Assembly: GCA_025463515.1 (NCBI GenBank)
Contig: JAODAQ010000039.1
Location: 1 to 64,000 of the forward strand
Source: Rhodoglobus sp.
GTDB taxonomy: Bacteria > Actinomycetota > Actinomycetes > Actinomycetales > Microbacteriaceae
Direction: 5' to 3'
Length of the DNA stretch: 64,000 nucleotides
The translations under genes and the position numbers were made by a program. The notes beneath the pieces are model-generated. The model searched no databases and was not told the DNA's origin. It saw only the letters and a program-made list of their open reading frames with translations. Shown here one piece after another: positions 18,118-28,410 of the stretch (within the stretch, counting starts at the first letter, position 1; every line of letters begins with the position of its first letter).

Positions 18118-19108
18118 GTTCGCTCTCCTCGCGCCACTGCGCGCGCTGGCGGGTGATCTGGGGCGTGGGGCTCTGGAACACGTGCTCGAACATCTGGTCG
18201 CCGGGCATCGGTGCGGGCTCGACGAGCGTCGCGCGCAGCGCCTCGAGCCGGGGTGCCTCGGCCTCGACGAGGGCGGCGAACCACGCGTCGTCCGCCAGCC
18301 CGCTTGCCCGCAGGACGCCCTCCAGCCGCTCGAGCGGATCGACGCCGGCGGCCCGCTCGTCCTCGAGGGAGCGGTAGCGGCCCGGGTCGTCGGACGTGGC
18401 GTGCGGCCCGCGGCGGTAGGTCATCGCCTCCACGAGGGAGGGGCGGCCTGTCGAGCGGGCGAGCTCGACGGCGTCGTGCGTCGCGCGGTAGACGGCGATC
18501 GGGTCGTCCCCGTCGACGACGGTGCCGGTCATCCCGTAGCCGGCCGCTCGGGCGGCGACGGACTCGCCGCCCACCTGGCGGGCGAGTGGAACGGAGAGGG
18601 CCCAGCGGTTGTTCTGCACGAAGAAGACGACGGGCGCACTCATCACGGAGGCGAAGTTCATCGCCTCGTGCACGTCCCCCTGCGAGCTCGCGCCGTCGCC
18701 GAAGTAGCTCAGCGCAACGCCGTCGAGGCCGTCGAGCTTCTGGCCGAGGGCCCAGCCCACGGCGTGGAGCGGCCCGGCGCCGACGACCGCCTGCAGGGGA
18801 GCGAAGCGATCGCGCGCGGCATCCCAGAGCCCGCCGTGCCACAGGCCCAGGTGGCTGCCGAGGTAGCCGACGAGGTCGACGCCCCACGCGACAGCGACGC
18901 CGATCTCGCGGTAGGTCGGGAAGACGAAGTCCTTGCTGCGGTCGAGCGCGAGGGCGCTGCCGACCTGCGCGGCCTCCTGACCGCGGGCCGGGGGATAGGC
19001 GGGGACGAGCCCCTGCCGCTGCCAGGTCACGAGGCCGTTGTCGAGCGTGCGCGCGAAGTGCATGTGCTCGTAGCTGCGCCTGAGCAGTTCGTCGTCAGCG
19101 TCGGACAT
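18110..19108 (-). CDS. 2-oxoacid dehydrogenase E1 alpha subunit
   Basis: ThDP motif GDGASSQGDVHEAMNFASVMSAPVVFFVQNNRWALS; RGPHATSDDPGRYR. Confidence 0.94.
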   Translation of the reverse strand: MSDADDELLRRSYEHMHFARTLDNGLVTWQRQGLVPAYPPARGQEAAQVGSALALDRSKDFVFPTYREIGVAVAWGVDLVGYLGSHLGLWHGGLWDAARDRFAPLQAVVGAGPLHAVGWALGQKLDGLDGVALSYFGDGASSQGDVHEAMNFASVMSAPVVFFVQNNRWALSVPLARQVGGESVAARAAGYGMTGTVVDGDDPIAVYRATHDAVELARSTGRPSLVEAMTYRRGPHATSDDPGRYRSLEDERAAGVDPLERLEGVLRASGLADDAWFAALVEAEAPRLEALRATLVEPAPMPGDQMFEHVFQSPTPQITRQRAQWREESEHA

Positions 19109-19178
19109 GTGCCTCCCTCGGTCGTGGCGCAACGATAGGTTCCGGTCTCGGCACCCCGCAATCGACGTTGTCGGGGCC

Positions 19179-19236
19179 GAGCAGTGTGTATCGCTTCGGT
19201 CAGGGATATGATCCAAATACTGAGCAATGTGTATAG
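19179..19236. promoter_or_regulatory. Tandem direct repeat gagcaRtgtgtatMg in the divergent E1alpha/Lrp promoter region
   Basis: gagcagtgtgtatcg (19179-19193) and gagcaatgtgtatag (19222-19236), 43-bp offset. Confidence 0.55.
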
Positions 19237-19250
19237 GGAATCGGAGAATC

Positions 19251-19745
19251 ATGGCGCAGAGTGACCAAATCGACGTGCATCCGGATGCCCTGGACGCCCG
19301 TCTCGTCGGTGTGCTGTCCGACAATCCGCGGATCGGGGTGCTCGGGGCCGCCCGCCTGCTCGGGATCGCGCGGGCGACCGTGCAGGCCCGGCTGGACCGG
19401 CTCGTCCGCTCCGGCATCCTCTCGCTCGAGCCGCGGGTGGATCCCGCCCGGTTCGGTTTCCCGGTGTCGGCGATGGTCTCCCTCGAGCTGCAGCAGAGCC
19501 ATCTCGGCGTGCCGGCGGCGGAGTCACTCGAGGCGATCCCGGAGGTGACCGAGATCCACTCGGTGTCGGGCCAGGCCGACCTGCTCGTACGGGTCGTCGC
19601 GCGGTCGAACGAGGACTTGCAGCGCGTGCTGCACGAGATCCTCGCGATCGAGCAGGTGCTGCGGACGTCGTCCTCGATCCTGCTGAAGACGTTCATGCGG
19701 GAGCGGACCAGGCCGCTGTTCGCGAGGGTGGCCGCCGGAAAGTAG
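19251..19745 (+). CDS. Lrp/AsnC family transcriptional regulator
   Basis: ALDARLVGVLSDNPRIGVLGAARLLGIARATVQARLDRLVRSGIL...VTEIHSVSGQADLLVRVVARSNEDL. Confidence 0.92.
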   Translation: MAQSDQIDVHPDALDARLVGVLSDNPRIGVLGAARLLGIARATVQARLDRLVRSGILSLEPRVDPARFGFPVSAMVSLELQQSHLGVPAAESLEAIPEVTEIHSVSGQADLLVRVVARSNEDLQRVLHEILAIEQVLRTSSSILLKTFMRERTRPLFARVAAGK

Positions 19746-19768
19746 TTCTAGCTTTCTCTGGTACACCC

Positions 19769-19872
19769 GTGATATATCTAACGGTGGTCGCTTCGCCATA
19801 CCCCTGAGTGGCGACCGGGAAGACCTGACGCGCAAAGCTGCCGGCGGCCTTCTCGTTCCAGAGATATATCAC
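19769..19872. promoter_or_regulatory. Pair of inverted gtgatatatct / agatatatcac sites upstream of the ABC transporter operon
   Basis: 19769-19779 and 19862-19872 are exact reverse complements; rare AT-rich motifs in high-GC DNA. Confidence 0.55.
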
Positions 19873-19911
19873 TAAGATATGGATGCACCTTTCAATGACG
19901 AAGGAGAGCAA

Positions 19912-21141
19912 GTGCCAACTGCAATCACCCGCCGCATTCGCATAGCGGCAGTCCTCACAGCACTCACGGTCGGAACCGCCCTCGCTGGCTGCGCCAGCGG
20001 CGGCACCGGACCAGAGTCCGAAGCGCCCATCAAGATCGGCGCCTCGCTTCCCCTCACCGGTCCGGTGGCCGACGTCTCGGGCCCGGGCTACAACGGCTAC
20101 GAGCTCTGGGCGGAGCAGGTGAACGCCGCCGGCGGCCTCCTCGGGCGCCCGGTCGAGCTCACCCTCCTGGACGACGGCTTCGACCAGGACCAGGTGGTAG
20201 CCAACTACACCCGCCTGATCAGCCAGGACAACGTGGACCTGCTTCTCGGCACGTTCTCGTCGTTCCTGAACCTGCCAGCGTCGGCGGTCGCCGAGCGCAA
20301 CGGCATGGTGTACGTCGAACCGTCGGGCGGCGCGCAGGAGATCTTCGAGCAGGGCTTCACCCGCCTGTTCTTCGCGCAGCCCGGCACCTCCGCGAGCCTG
20401 CCCGACCGCTTCGTCGAGTGGGTGGAGTCGCTTCCCGCGGACGAGCGCCCCAAGACCGCGGCCTACATCACGCAGACCGACCCGAACACGGAGCCCGCGG
20501 TCCAGGGCTTCCAGGACCAGCTCGAGGCGCTCGGCGTCGAGACCGTCTACGACGAGAGCTACGCCCCGGAGCAGACCGCGTTCGACTCGGCAGCCGACGC
20601 CATCAAGCGCGCCGACCCCGACCTGCTCGTGCACGGCGCGGTGGGCGAGGACGGCATCGGCCTCGTGCGCTCGCTCCAGAAGGTCGGCTTCAGCCCCGAC
20701 CAGTTCTTCCAGACGAACGCGCCCTCCGACATCGCGGGCTACCCCGCGGGCATCGGCGAGGCGAACACCGAGGGCATCTTCTCCTCGGTGAGCTGGACTC
20801 CTGCGACCGACTTCCCCGGCAGCCAGGACTTCGTCGCCGCCTACGAGAAGAAGTACGGCATCGAGCCGGACGACAACGCCTCGTCGTCGTACTCGGCTGC
20901 GCAGATCCTGCAGGCGGCCGTGGAGGCCGTCGGCGAGATCGACCAGGACAAGATCGCCGAGTGGCTGCACGCCAACACGGTGGACACGATCTCGGGCCCG
21001 ATGTCGTGGGACGAGCGCGGTGTACCGGCCGGCTCGCTCTCCCTGGCCCAGTGGCAGGACGGCAAGTTCGTGATCGTGCTGCCCGAGGATGCCGCGGGCA
21101 CCGACCACATCGTCAGCCCCAAGCCGAACTGGGTGGGGTAA
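19912..21141 (+). CDS. Branched-chain amino acid-type ABC transporter substrate-binding lipoprotein (LivJ-like)
   Basis: Lipobox LTVGTALAGCAS; IKIGASLPLTGPVADVSGPGYNGYELWAEQVNAAGGLLGRPVEL; RBS aaggagag before GTG. Confidence 0.92.
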   Translation: MPTAITRRIRIAAVLTALTVGTALAGCASGGTGPESEAPIKIGASLPLTGPVADVSGPGYNGYELWAEQVNAAGGLLGRPVELTLLDDGFDQDQVVANYTRLISQDNVDLLLGTFSSFLNLPASAVAERNGMVYVEPSGGAQEIFEQGFTRLFFAQPGTSASLPDRFVEWVESLPADERPKTAAYITQTDPNTEPAVQGFQDQLEALGVETVYDESYAPEQTAFDSAADAIKRADPDLLVHGAVGEDGIGLVRSLQKVGFSPDQFFQTNAPSDIAGYPAGIGEANTEGIFSSVSWTPATDFPGSQDFVAAYEKKYGIEPDDNASSSYSAAQILQAAVEAVGEIDQDKIAEWLHANTVDTISGPMSWDERGVPAGSLSLAQWQDGKFVIVLPEDAAGTDHIVSPKPNWVG

Positions 21142-21146
21142 GCCTC

Positions 21147-22034
21147 ATGGGGTTGTTGCTCCAGACGCTGGTATTCGGTGTCCTTCTCGGGAGCCTCTAC
21201 GCTCTCGCCTCGTCCGGACTCTCGCTGACCTTCGGGGTCTTGCGGATCGTCAACCTGGTGCACGGGTCGCTCCTGATCACCGGGGGGTACCTGACCTACA
21301 CACTGTGGTCGGTGCTCGGCGGTCTCGACCCGATCGTCTGCATCCTCCTGACGACTCCCATGATGGGACTGATCGGATGGGCGCTGTACACGGCGCTCAT
21401 CCGGCCGACCATCGCGGGAGGGGACGGCGGCACGATGATGGCGACCTTTGCCGTCATGATCGCCGCGGAAGGCATCTTCGCCCTCGTCTGGGGCAACACC
21501 CCGCTCACCGTCGCGCCGCCGTACGCGCGCACCTCGATCGCCCTCGGCGATCTCGTGATCCCGCACGCCCAGCTCTACGCGGCAATCGTCGCGCTCGTGG
21601 TGCTGGGCGCACTGGGGGCGGTCCTCCGGTTCACGAAGCTCGGCAGGTCCATCCGCGCCGCGGCCTCGAACCCCGCGGGCGCCCGGCTGGTCGGCATCCG
21701 GGTCTCCCGTGTCAACGCCCTCACCTACGCGATCGGCGCGGCGACGGCCGGCGCTGGCGGAGCGCTGATCAGCGTGATCTACCCGCTCACCCCCGACTCC
21801 TGGGGAGCCTGGCTCGCCCGCGGTCTCGCGATCGTGGCACTCGGCGGCATGGGCAGCTTCCTCGGCACCTTCGTCGCGGCCCTGCTCTTCGGCGTCGCCG
21901 AGACGCTCGTGACTGCCTACGTCTCCCTGACCTGGACCGTCGCGGTGCCCTACGTGGTGATCATCGCGGTGCTCATCTTCAAACCCCGCGGCCTGTTCGG
22001 CGCGCGCGGCAGAACGGACGTCTCAACACCATGA
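21147..22034 (+). CDS. LivH-like ABC transporter permease
   Basis: FGVLLGSLYALASSGLSLTFGVLRIVNLVHGSLLITGGYL; ...RFTKLGRSIRAAASNPAGARLVGI. Confidence 0.93.
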   Translation: MGLLLQTLVFGVLLGSLYALASSGLSLTFGVLRIVNLVHGSLLITGGYLTYTLWSVLGGLDPIVCILLTTPMMGLIGWALYTALIRPTIAGGDGGTMMATFAVMIAAEGIFALVWGNTPLTVAPPYARTSIALGDLVIPHAQLYAAIVALVVLGALGAVLRFTKLGRSIRAAASNPAGARLVGIRVSRVNALTYAIGAATAGAGGALISVIYPLTPDSWGAWLARGLAIVALGGMGSFLGTFVAALLFGVAETLVTAYVSLTWTVAVPYVVIIAVLIFKPRGLFGARGRTDVSTP

Positions 22035-23860
22035 CCGCCCTCACTCAGCGCCGCAGGCTCACGCTGCCCATCATGGCGGCCGCCACCCTGCTGCTCGCCC
22101 TCAGCCCCCTCACGTGGAACAACCTCTACGTGCAGAACATGATCATCATGACGATGATCCTCGGTGTCATGGCCGTCACCTGGAACGTCATGGGCGGCTT
22201 CACCGGCTACATCTCGCTCGGCCACAGCGCCTTCCTCGGCGTCGGCGCGTACACGACCGCGGTACTCGTGGTGCAGTTCGGGCTGCCGTGGTGGGTCGGC
22301 CTCCTCGCCTCCGTGGTCTCGAGCGCAGTGCTCGCGGGCATCTTCGGGCTCGTCACACGCCGGGCCCGTGGCACCGCGTACATCATGGTCACCTTCGCGG
22401 CACTCGAGCTGCTCAAGGTGCTCGCGATGAATCTCACGGACCTCACCAACGGCAACCACGGCCTGACCATGCCGTTCCTGCGCACCGAGCGCCAGTTCCA
22501 GCAGTGGCCGTACTACTACGGGCTGCTCGCGCTGCTGGTCCTGACCGTGCTCATGACCCTGTGGATCCGCCGCTCGAAGTTCGGTGCGGGGCTGCTGAGC
22601 ATCCGCGAGGACGAGGACAAAGCGGCATCCATCGGCATCATGACCTCCCGGTACAAGCTCATCGCCTTCGTGCTGAGCGGCATCCCGGTCGGCATCGCCG
22701 GCGGCATCTACGCGTACTACATCGGCTTCGTCGAGCCGCGCGGCTACTTCCTGATCGCGGTGAGCATGCAGGTCGTGCTCGCGGTGCTTCTCGGCGGTCG
22801 CGGCACGATCTGGGGGCCGCTGCTCGGCGCCGCGATCGTGGAGCCGCTGTCGCAGTTCACGAACGCGGTGATCGGCGGCCCGCAGGGCGGAGCCTGGCGG
22901 CTCGTGCTGTTCGGGGCGATCCTGCTCGCGGTGATCCTCGGCCTGCCCCAGGGCATCATCCCGGCGGTGCGCCGCCTCATCGACCGGCAGCGCGCCAAGC
23001 GCACGACCGCAACGACCGGCGAGCGCTTCACCGCCGGGGCGCTCAGCACCGGCGACGCCCTCAAAGTTCTCGAGACGTTCCGCGAGCCCGCGCCGGCGAC
23101 CGAACTGATCCTCGAGGTGGACGACCTGCGCAAGCGCTTCGGCGGCATCGCGGCGCTCGACGGATGCTCGTTCCAGGTGCCGCGCGGATCGGTGACGGCC
23201 CTCATCGGCCCCAACGGCTCGGGCAAGACCACGGCCTTCAACATGATCGACGGCAGCGCCCGTCTCGACGGCGGCACGATCCGCTACAACGGTGAGCGCA
23301 TCGACTCCCTTCCCCGGTGGAAGCGCGCGCACCTCGGCATCGGGCGCACGTTCCAAACCACGCGGCTCTTCCCGGCGCTGACCGTGCGCGAGAACCTCGT
23401 GGCCCCGCTGCGCGAGTTCCGCTGGGGAGCGCTCGCGAGTCCGAGCATGTCGGGCGTGGAGAGCGAGCGGGCGGAGGCCGCGATCGGCCTCGTGGGCCTG
23501 GGGCGCTACCTCGACGCCGAGGCGGGCGGACTCTCCTACGGCCAGCAGAAGCTCGTCGAGCTCGCCCAGGTGCTGGTGCTCGATCCGGAGCTCGTGCTTC
23601 TCGACGAGCCGGCCGGCGGCATCAACCCGGCGATCGTCGAGCAGATGGCCGAGATCATCGCCGGTCTCAAGGCCGCGGGCAAGACGGTGCTCATCGTGGA
23701 GCACAACATGCCCTTCGTGCTCGAGAACAGCGAGCTCGTGCACGTGCTCTCCGCCGGCGCACGTATCGCCTCGGGCACGCCGGACGAGATCCGCAACAAC
23801 CCCGTGGTGCTCGAGGCCTACCTCGGTGACACCCCGGTCGAGACGGGAGCACGGGCATGA
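22031..23860 (+). CDS. Fused LivM permease - LivG ATPase
   Basis: N-term LivM (GGFTGYISLGHSAFLGVGAYTTAVL); C-term ABC ATPase (LIGPNGSGKTTAFNMIDG; LSYGQQKLVELAQVLVLDPELVLLDEPAGGINP) in one ORF of about 609 aa. Confidence 0.93.
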   Translation: MTALTQRRRLTLPIMAAATLLLALSPLTWNNLYVQNMIIMTMILGVMAVTWNVMGGFTGYISLGHSAFLGVGAYTTAVLVVQFGLPWWVGLLASVVSSAVLAGIFGLVTRRARGTAYIMVTFAALELLKVLAMNLTDLTNGNHGLTMPFLRTERQFQQWPYYYGLLALLVLTVLMTLWIRRSKFGAGLLSIREDEDKAASIGIMTSRYKLIAFVLSGIPVGIAGGIYAYYIGFVEPRGYFLIAVSMQVVLAVLLGGRGTIWGPLLGAAIVEPLSQFTNAVIGGPQGGAWRLVLFGAILLAVILGLPQGIIPAVRRLIDRQRAKRTTATTGERFTAGALSTGDALKVLETFREPAPATELILEVDDLRKRFGGIAALDGCSFQVPRGSVTALIGPNGSGKTTAFNMIDGSARLDGGTIRYNGERIDSLPRWKRAHLGIGRTFQTTRLFPALTVRENLVAPLREFRWGALASPSMSGVESERAEAAIGLVGLGRYLDAEAGGLSYGQQKLVELAQVLVLDPELVLLDEPAGGINPAIVEQMAEIIAGLKAAGKTVLIVEHNMPFVLENSELVHVLSAGARIASGTPDEIRNNPVVLEAYLGDTPVETGARA

Positions 23861-24585
23861 TCGAGATCGACGCGGTGAGCGCCGGCTACGGCGGGGGCCT
23901 GGTGCTGCGGGATGTTTCGCTCACCATCCCCGAGGGCGAGACCACGTGCATCGTGGGCCCCAACGGCGCGGGCAAGTCCACGATGCTCAAGGTGATCTGC
24001 GACGACCTCACCCCCTCCGCCGGAGAGGTGCGCGTCGCGGGCGTGCGGGTGACCGGCCGCACCCCGGCCGGCGCGATCGACTGCGGCGTGGTGATGATCC
24101 CGCAATCCAACGCGCTGTTCCCGGAGATGACAGTCCGGGAGAACGTCCTGCTGGGCGCGCACGCCGTGAAGGGCAGCGCGCGCGTGCACGCTGCCCGGCT
24201 CGCGGAGCTCGAGGCCCTGTTCCCCGTCGTCGGTGAGCGGGCGCGCACCCACGCGGGGCTGCTCTCGGGCGGCCAGCGCCGCATGGTCGAGTTCGCGCGG
24301 GCGCTCATGAGCCGCCCCCGCGTCGTGCTCCTCGACGAGCCGTCGATCGGCCTCGACCCCAAGTCCCTCGAGCTGCTCTCGGCCTCCATCCGGACCATGG
24401 CCGAGGCCGGGACCACCGTGGTCCTCGTCGAGCAGAACGTCCGGTTCGGCCTCGCCGCCGCGACGACGGGCGTGATCATGGAGGGCGGCACGGTCTTCGC
24501 GACCGGGCCTGCAGCAGACCTGCTCGCCGACCCCGAGATGCGCGCCGTGTTCATCGGCGGCCACGCGGTGAGGGCTGCGTCATGA
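23857..24585 (+). CDS. LivF-like ABC transporter ATP-binding protein
   Basis: [53 protein letters not shown]. Confidence 0.94.
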   Translation: MIEIDAVSAGYGGGLVLRDVSLTIPEGETTCIVGPNGAGKSTMLKVICDDLTPSAGEVRVAGVRVTGRTPAGAIDCGVVMIPQSNALFPEMTVRENVLLGAHAVKGSARVHAARLAELEALFPVVGERARTHAGLLSGGQRRMVEFARALMSRPRVVLLDEPSIGLDPKSLELLSASIRTMAEAGTTVVLVEQNVRFGLAAATTGVIMEGGTVFATGPAADLLADPEMRAVFIGGHAVRAAS

Positions 24586-26741
24586 CCCGGGTCAGGATCG
24601 CCGGCCTCGACATCGACTCGGGCCTGGCCGACTTCGTCGCCGAGGAGGCACTGCCCGGCACGGGCATCCCGGTCGACGATTTCTGGTCGGGCGCCGCCAC
24701 CATCATCGACGAGTTCTCGGGGCAGATCGCGGCACTGCTCGCGACGCGCGACGACCTCCAGCGCCAGCTCGACGACTGGCACCGCGCGTACCCCGGGCCG
24801 ATCGCCGACCCAGTCGCGTACGAGGCGTTCCTGCGCGAGATCGGCTACCTGCTGCCCGAGCCCGCGGACTTCGAGATCACCACCACGGGCGTCGACAGCG
24901 AGATCGCGGTGCAAGCCGGGCCGCAGCTCGTCGTGCCGCTCACCAACGCGCGATTCGCGGCCAACGCGGCCAACGCGCGCTGGGGCTCCCTGTACGACGC
25001 GCTCTACGGCAGCGACGCGATCCCGCGCGAGGGCGAGCTCGCGCCGACGGACGGCTACAACCCCGCGCGCGGCGCGGCGGTCATCGCCTTCGGCCGAGAG
25101 CTGCTGGATGCCGCGTTCCCCCTGGCCCACGGCTCGCACGCCGATGCCCGTCACTACGCCGTCGCACCGGACGGCCTCGTCGTCACCCTGCCCGACGGCG
25201 AGGTCCCGCTCCGGGACCCGGCGCAGTTCGCCGGCCACCGCGGCACCCCGGCCGAGCCGAGCGCCGTGCTGCTCCTGCACAACGGCCTGCACGTCGAGGT
25301 CGCGATCGACAGGGGCGACCCGGTCGGGGCGACGGATGCCGCGGGCATCCGGGATCTCGTGCTGGAGTCGGCCCTCACCACGATCATGGACCTCGAAGAC
25401 TCGATCTCCGCGGTGGACGCCGAGGACAAGGTCGTCGCCTACCGCAACTGGCTGCTGCTCATGCAGGGGCGCCTCGAGGTGGCCGTCGACAAGGGCGGCT
25501 CGCGGTTCACGCGGACTCTCAACGCGGACCGGGAGTACACGGCGGCGAACGGCTCGTCCGTCGCGCTGCCCGGGCGGTCCTTGCTGTTCGTGCGCCACGT
25601 CGGCCACTTCATGTACACGGACGCCGTGCTCGACGCCCACGGCCGGGAGGTGCCGGAGGGCATCCTCGACGCCCTGCTCACGACCCTCGCCGCGCTGCAC
25701 AGCGCGCGGGCGGCGCTCGCGAACTCGCGCACCGGCTCGGTCTACATCGTCAAGCCGAAGATGCACGGGCCGGAGGAGGTCGCGGTCACGGTGCGGCTCT
25801 TCGCGGCCGTCGAGCGCCTGCTCGGCCTGCCCGAGCGCACGCTCAAGATCGGGATCATGGACGAGGAGCGGCGCACGACCCTCAACCTCAAGGCGGCGGT
25901 GCGCGAGGCGAGCGATCGCGTGGTGTTCATCAACACCGGGTTCCTCGACCGTACGGGCGACGAGATCCACACCTCGATGCACGCGGGACCGGTCCTGCGG
26001 AAGGGCGACCTGCGCACGCACCCCTATATAGGAGCGTACGAGGACAACAACGTGGACGTCGGCCTCGCGGCGGGCTTCTCGGGCCGCGCGCAGATCGGCA
26101 AGGGGATGTGGGCGATGCCCGACCTCATGGCCGCCATGCTCGAGCAGAAGATCGCGCACCCCCGCGCCGGCGCGAGTACCGCCTGGGTGCCGTCGCCGAC
26201 GGCGGCCACTCTGCACGCCACGCACTACCACCGGGTGGATGTCGCGGCGGCACAGGAGCAGCTGCTGCACCGCGCCCACCGCGGTATCGCGCCGATCCTC
26301 GACGTGCCGGTGGTGGCCGACCCGCAGTGGACCGGGGAGGAGCGCCGCGCCGAGCTCGATACCAACGTGCAGTCGATCCTCGGGTACGTCGTGCGGTGGG
26401 TGGACCAGGGGATCGGCTGCTCGAAGGTCCCTGACCTGAACGACGTGGGGCTCATGGAGGACCGCGCGACCCTGCGCATCTCCAGCCAGCTGCTCGGCAA
26501 CTGGCTGCTGCACGGAGTGGTCTCGCGCGACGAGGTGCTCGACAGCCTCGACCGCCTGAGCCTGACGGTCGACCGGCAGAACGCCGACGACCCGCTCTAC
26601 CTGCCGCTCGGCTCGAGTGCGGCCCCCTCGCTCGCGTACGAGGCTGCACGGGACCTCGTCCTCGAGGCAGCCGCGCAGCCGAACGGCTACACGGAGACGA
26701 TCCTGCACGCGTACCGCCGACGCCGGAAGGCCAGCGCATGA
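24582..26741 (+). CDS. glcB: Malate synthase G
   Basis: 719 aa; [63 protein letters not shown]. Confidence 0.95.
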   Translation: MTRVRIAGLDIDSGLADFVAEEALPGTGIPVDDFWSGAATIIDEFSGQIAALLATRDDLQRQLDDWHRAYPGPIADPVAYEAFLREIGYLLPEPADFEITTTGVDSEIAVQAGPQLVVPLTNARFAANAANARWGSLYDALYGSDAIPREGELAPTDGYNPARGAAVIAFGRELLDAAFPLAHGSHADARHYAVAPDGLVVTLPDGEVPLRDPAQFAGHRGTPAEPSAVLLLHNGLHVEVAIDRGDPVGATDAAGIRDLVLESALTTIMDLEDSISAVDAEDKVVAYRNWLLLMQGRLEVAVDKGGSRFTRTLNADREYTAANGSSVALPGRSLLFVRHVGHFMYTDAVLDAHGREVPEGILDALLTTLAALHSARAALANSRTGSVYIVKPKMHGPEEVAVTVRLFAAVERLLGLPERTLKIGIMDEERRTTLNLKAAVREASDRVVFINTGFLDRTGDEIHTSMHAGPVLRKGDLRTHPYIGAYEDNNVDVGLAAGFSGRAQIGKGMWAMPDLMAAMLEQKIAHPRAGASTAWVPSPTAATLHATHYHRVDVAAAQEQLLHRAHRGIAPILDVPVVADPQWTGEERRAELDTNVQSILGYVVRWVDQGIGCSKVPDLNDVGLMEDRATLRISSQLLGNWLLHGVVSRDEVLDSLDRLSLTVDRQNADDPLYLPLGSSAAPSLAYEAARDLVLEAAAQPNGYTETILHAYRRRRKASA

Positions 26742-27538
26742 CCGAAGCACCCATGCTCGCCGCGCTGCGCGCCGGCCGGCCGCAGTACATGCTCGGCATC
26801 CGCAGCAGCCGCACCACCGAGATCGTGCGCATTGCGAAGTCGACCGGGCACGACACGATCATGATCGACCTCGAGCACTCGGCGATGCCGATCGACATCG
26901 CGGCCCAGCTGTGCGCTACCGCGTCCGACCTCGGGCTCACCGCGCTCGTGCGCGTTCCCGAGCACGAGTACGGCGTGATCGGGCGGCTGCTCGACGGCGG
27001 CGCGCACGGCATCATCGCGCCGCGCATCGAGACCGCCGAGCAGGCTCGCCTCGTCGCCGAGGCGGTGCGGTTCCCTCCGCTGGGGCACCGCTCGCAGCTC
27101 GCGATGGTCCCGCACTTCGGGATGGCACCGACCCGCGCGACCGTGCTCAACCCCGAGCTCAATCGGCTCGCGGTGGTGAAGGTGCTCATCGAGACGCCGC
27201 TCGGCGTGCGGAACGCCGGCGAGATCGCGGCGGTCGACGGTATCGACATCCTCGGGGTGGGGGCCAACGACTTCAGCTCGGAGCTCGGCGTGCCGGGGCA
27301 GTACGGCCACGAGAGCGTGCGGGAGGGCATCCGGGCCGTAATCGACGCGGCGCACGCGCACGGCAAGCTCGCCATGCTCGGCGGGGTCGGCGACCTCGTG
27401 CTCTTCGCCGAGTACCTGGCACTGGGCCTGTGCCCGATGCTGCTCACCGGCATGGACACCGACCTGCTGTTCGAGCAGGCGCGCGTGCGCGTCGAGAAGT
27501 TCAGCGCCTGGCACGGCACGCTCACCAAGGAGAACTGA
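26738..27538 (+). CDS. HpcH/HpaI aldolase/citrate lyase family protein
   Basis: [13 protein letters not shown]...[69 protein letters not shown]. Confidence 0.92.
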   Translation: MTEAPMLAALRAGRPQYMLGIRSSRTTEIVRIAKSTGHDTIMIDLEHSAMPIDIAAQLCATASDLGLTALVRVPEHEYGVIGRLLDGGAHGIIAPRIETAEQARLVAEAVRFPPLGHRSQLAMVPHFGMAPTRATVLNPELNRLAVVKVLIETPLGVRNAGEIAAVDGIDILGVGANDFSSELGVPGQYGHESVREGIRAVIDAAHAHGKLAMLGGVGDLVLFAEYLALGLCPMLLTGMDTDLLFEQARVRVEKFSAWHGTLTKEN

Positions 27539-28410
27539 TGGACATCCCGTTCGCGACGACCACGCCGATGCGTGCCGCCGAGACCAACACCCGGCCCCGG
27601 TTCGTCGTGCCGCCGGGCGCGTGCGACACGCACTTCCACGTCTTCGAGCCCGGGTACGCGCACGTATCGAACCCGCAGTACACGTTCCCGGACGGCACGC
27701 TGGACCAGTACCTCGCGATGACCGAGTTCCTCGGGTTCGACCGCATGGTGATCGTGCAGCCCACCTACTACGGCGAGGACAACAGCCTCACGCTCGACAC
27801 CCTTGCGCGGCTCGGCTCCCGTGCCCGCGGTGTGGTGCGGGTCGCCGACGGCGTCGCGGCGGGCGACCTCGACAGCTGGCACGAGCTCGGGGTGCGGGCC
27901 ATCCGGCTCGACCTGTTCGCCCGCAAGGACTGGGCGCTCGCCGACCTGCAGGCCTACATCGACCGGATGGCCCTGCTCGCCGAGGAGCGCGGCTGGCACC
28001 TGCAGTTCTACTCGCCGGGCTCGGTCGTGCGCGACCTGCTGCCCTACCTCGCCGACCTGTCGACGCGCTTCGTGATCGACCACATGGGCTACATGAAGAA
28101 GTCGGACGGCCTCAGCGACGGCGACTTCGAGCGACTGCTCGACCTGCTCGCGACGGGGAGGTGCTGGATCAAGCTGTCCGGTCCGTACCGCCTCGCGGGC
28201 GACGCCGGGCTCGCGAGCGTCGAGCCGATCGGCCGCGCGCTCGTCGCCACCCGCGCCGACCGGCTGCTGTGGGGCAGCGACTGGCCGCACCTGCCGGACG
28301 GGCAGCGCGACACCGGGGAGATCCTGAACCTGCTCGCCGACTGGACCACCTCCGACGAGCAGCTCACGACGATCCTTGTGGACTCGCCCGCCGAACTGTT
28401 CTACTCGTGA
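27538..28410 (+). CDS. Amidohydrolase family protein (PDC-hydrolase/lactonase-like)
   Basis: GACDTHFHVFEPG...QPTYYGEDNSLTLDTL...IDHMGY...LLWGSDWPHL. Confidence 0.88.
   Translation: MDIPFATTTPMRAAETNTRPRFVVPPGACDTHFHVFEPGYAHVSNPQYTFPDGTLDQYLAMTEFLGFDRMVIVQPTYYGEDNSLTLDTLARLGSRARGVVRVADGVAAGDLDSWHELGVRAIRLDLFARKDWALADLQAYIDRMALLAEERGWHLQFYSPGSVVRDLLPYLADLSTRFVIDHMGYMKKSDGLSDGDFERLLDLLATGRCWIKLSGPYRLAGDAGLASVEPIGRALVATRADRLLWGSDWPHLPDGQRDTGEILNLLADWTTSDEQLTTILVDSPAELFYS

Noticed and set aside
21950-23743. 597-aa antisense ORF opposite LivM-LivG
   Set aside because: Shadow ORF, no recognisable motif, fully antisense to a convincing transporter gene.
23886-26750. 954-aa antisense ORF opposite livF/malate synthase
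   Set aside because: Low-complexity Arg/Ala/Val/His composition typical of the antisense frame in high-GC DNA; the plus strand encodes clear LivF and malate synthase G.
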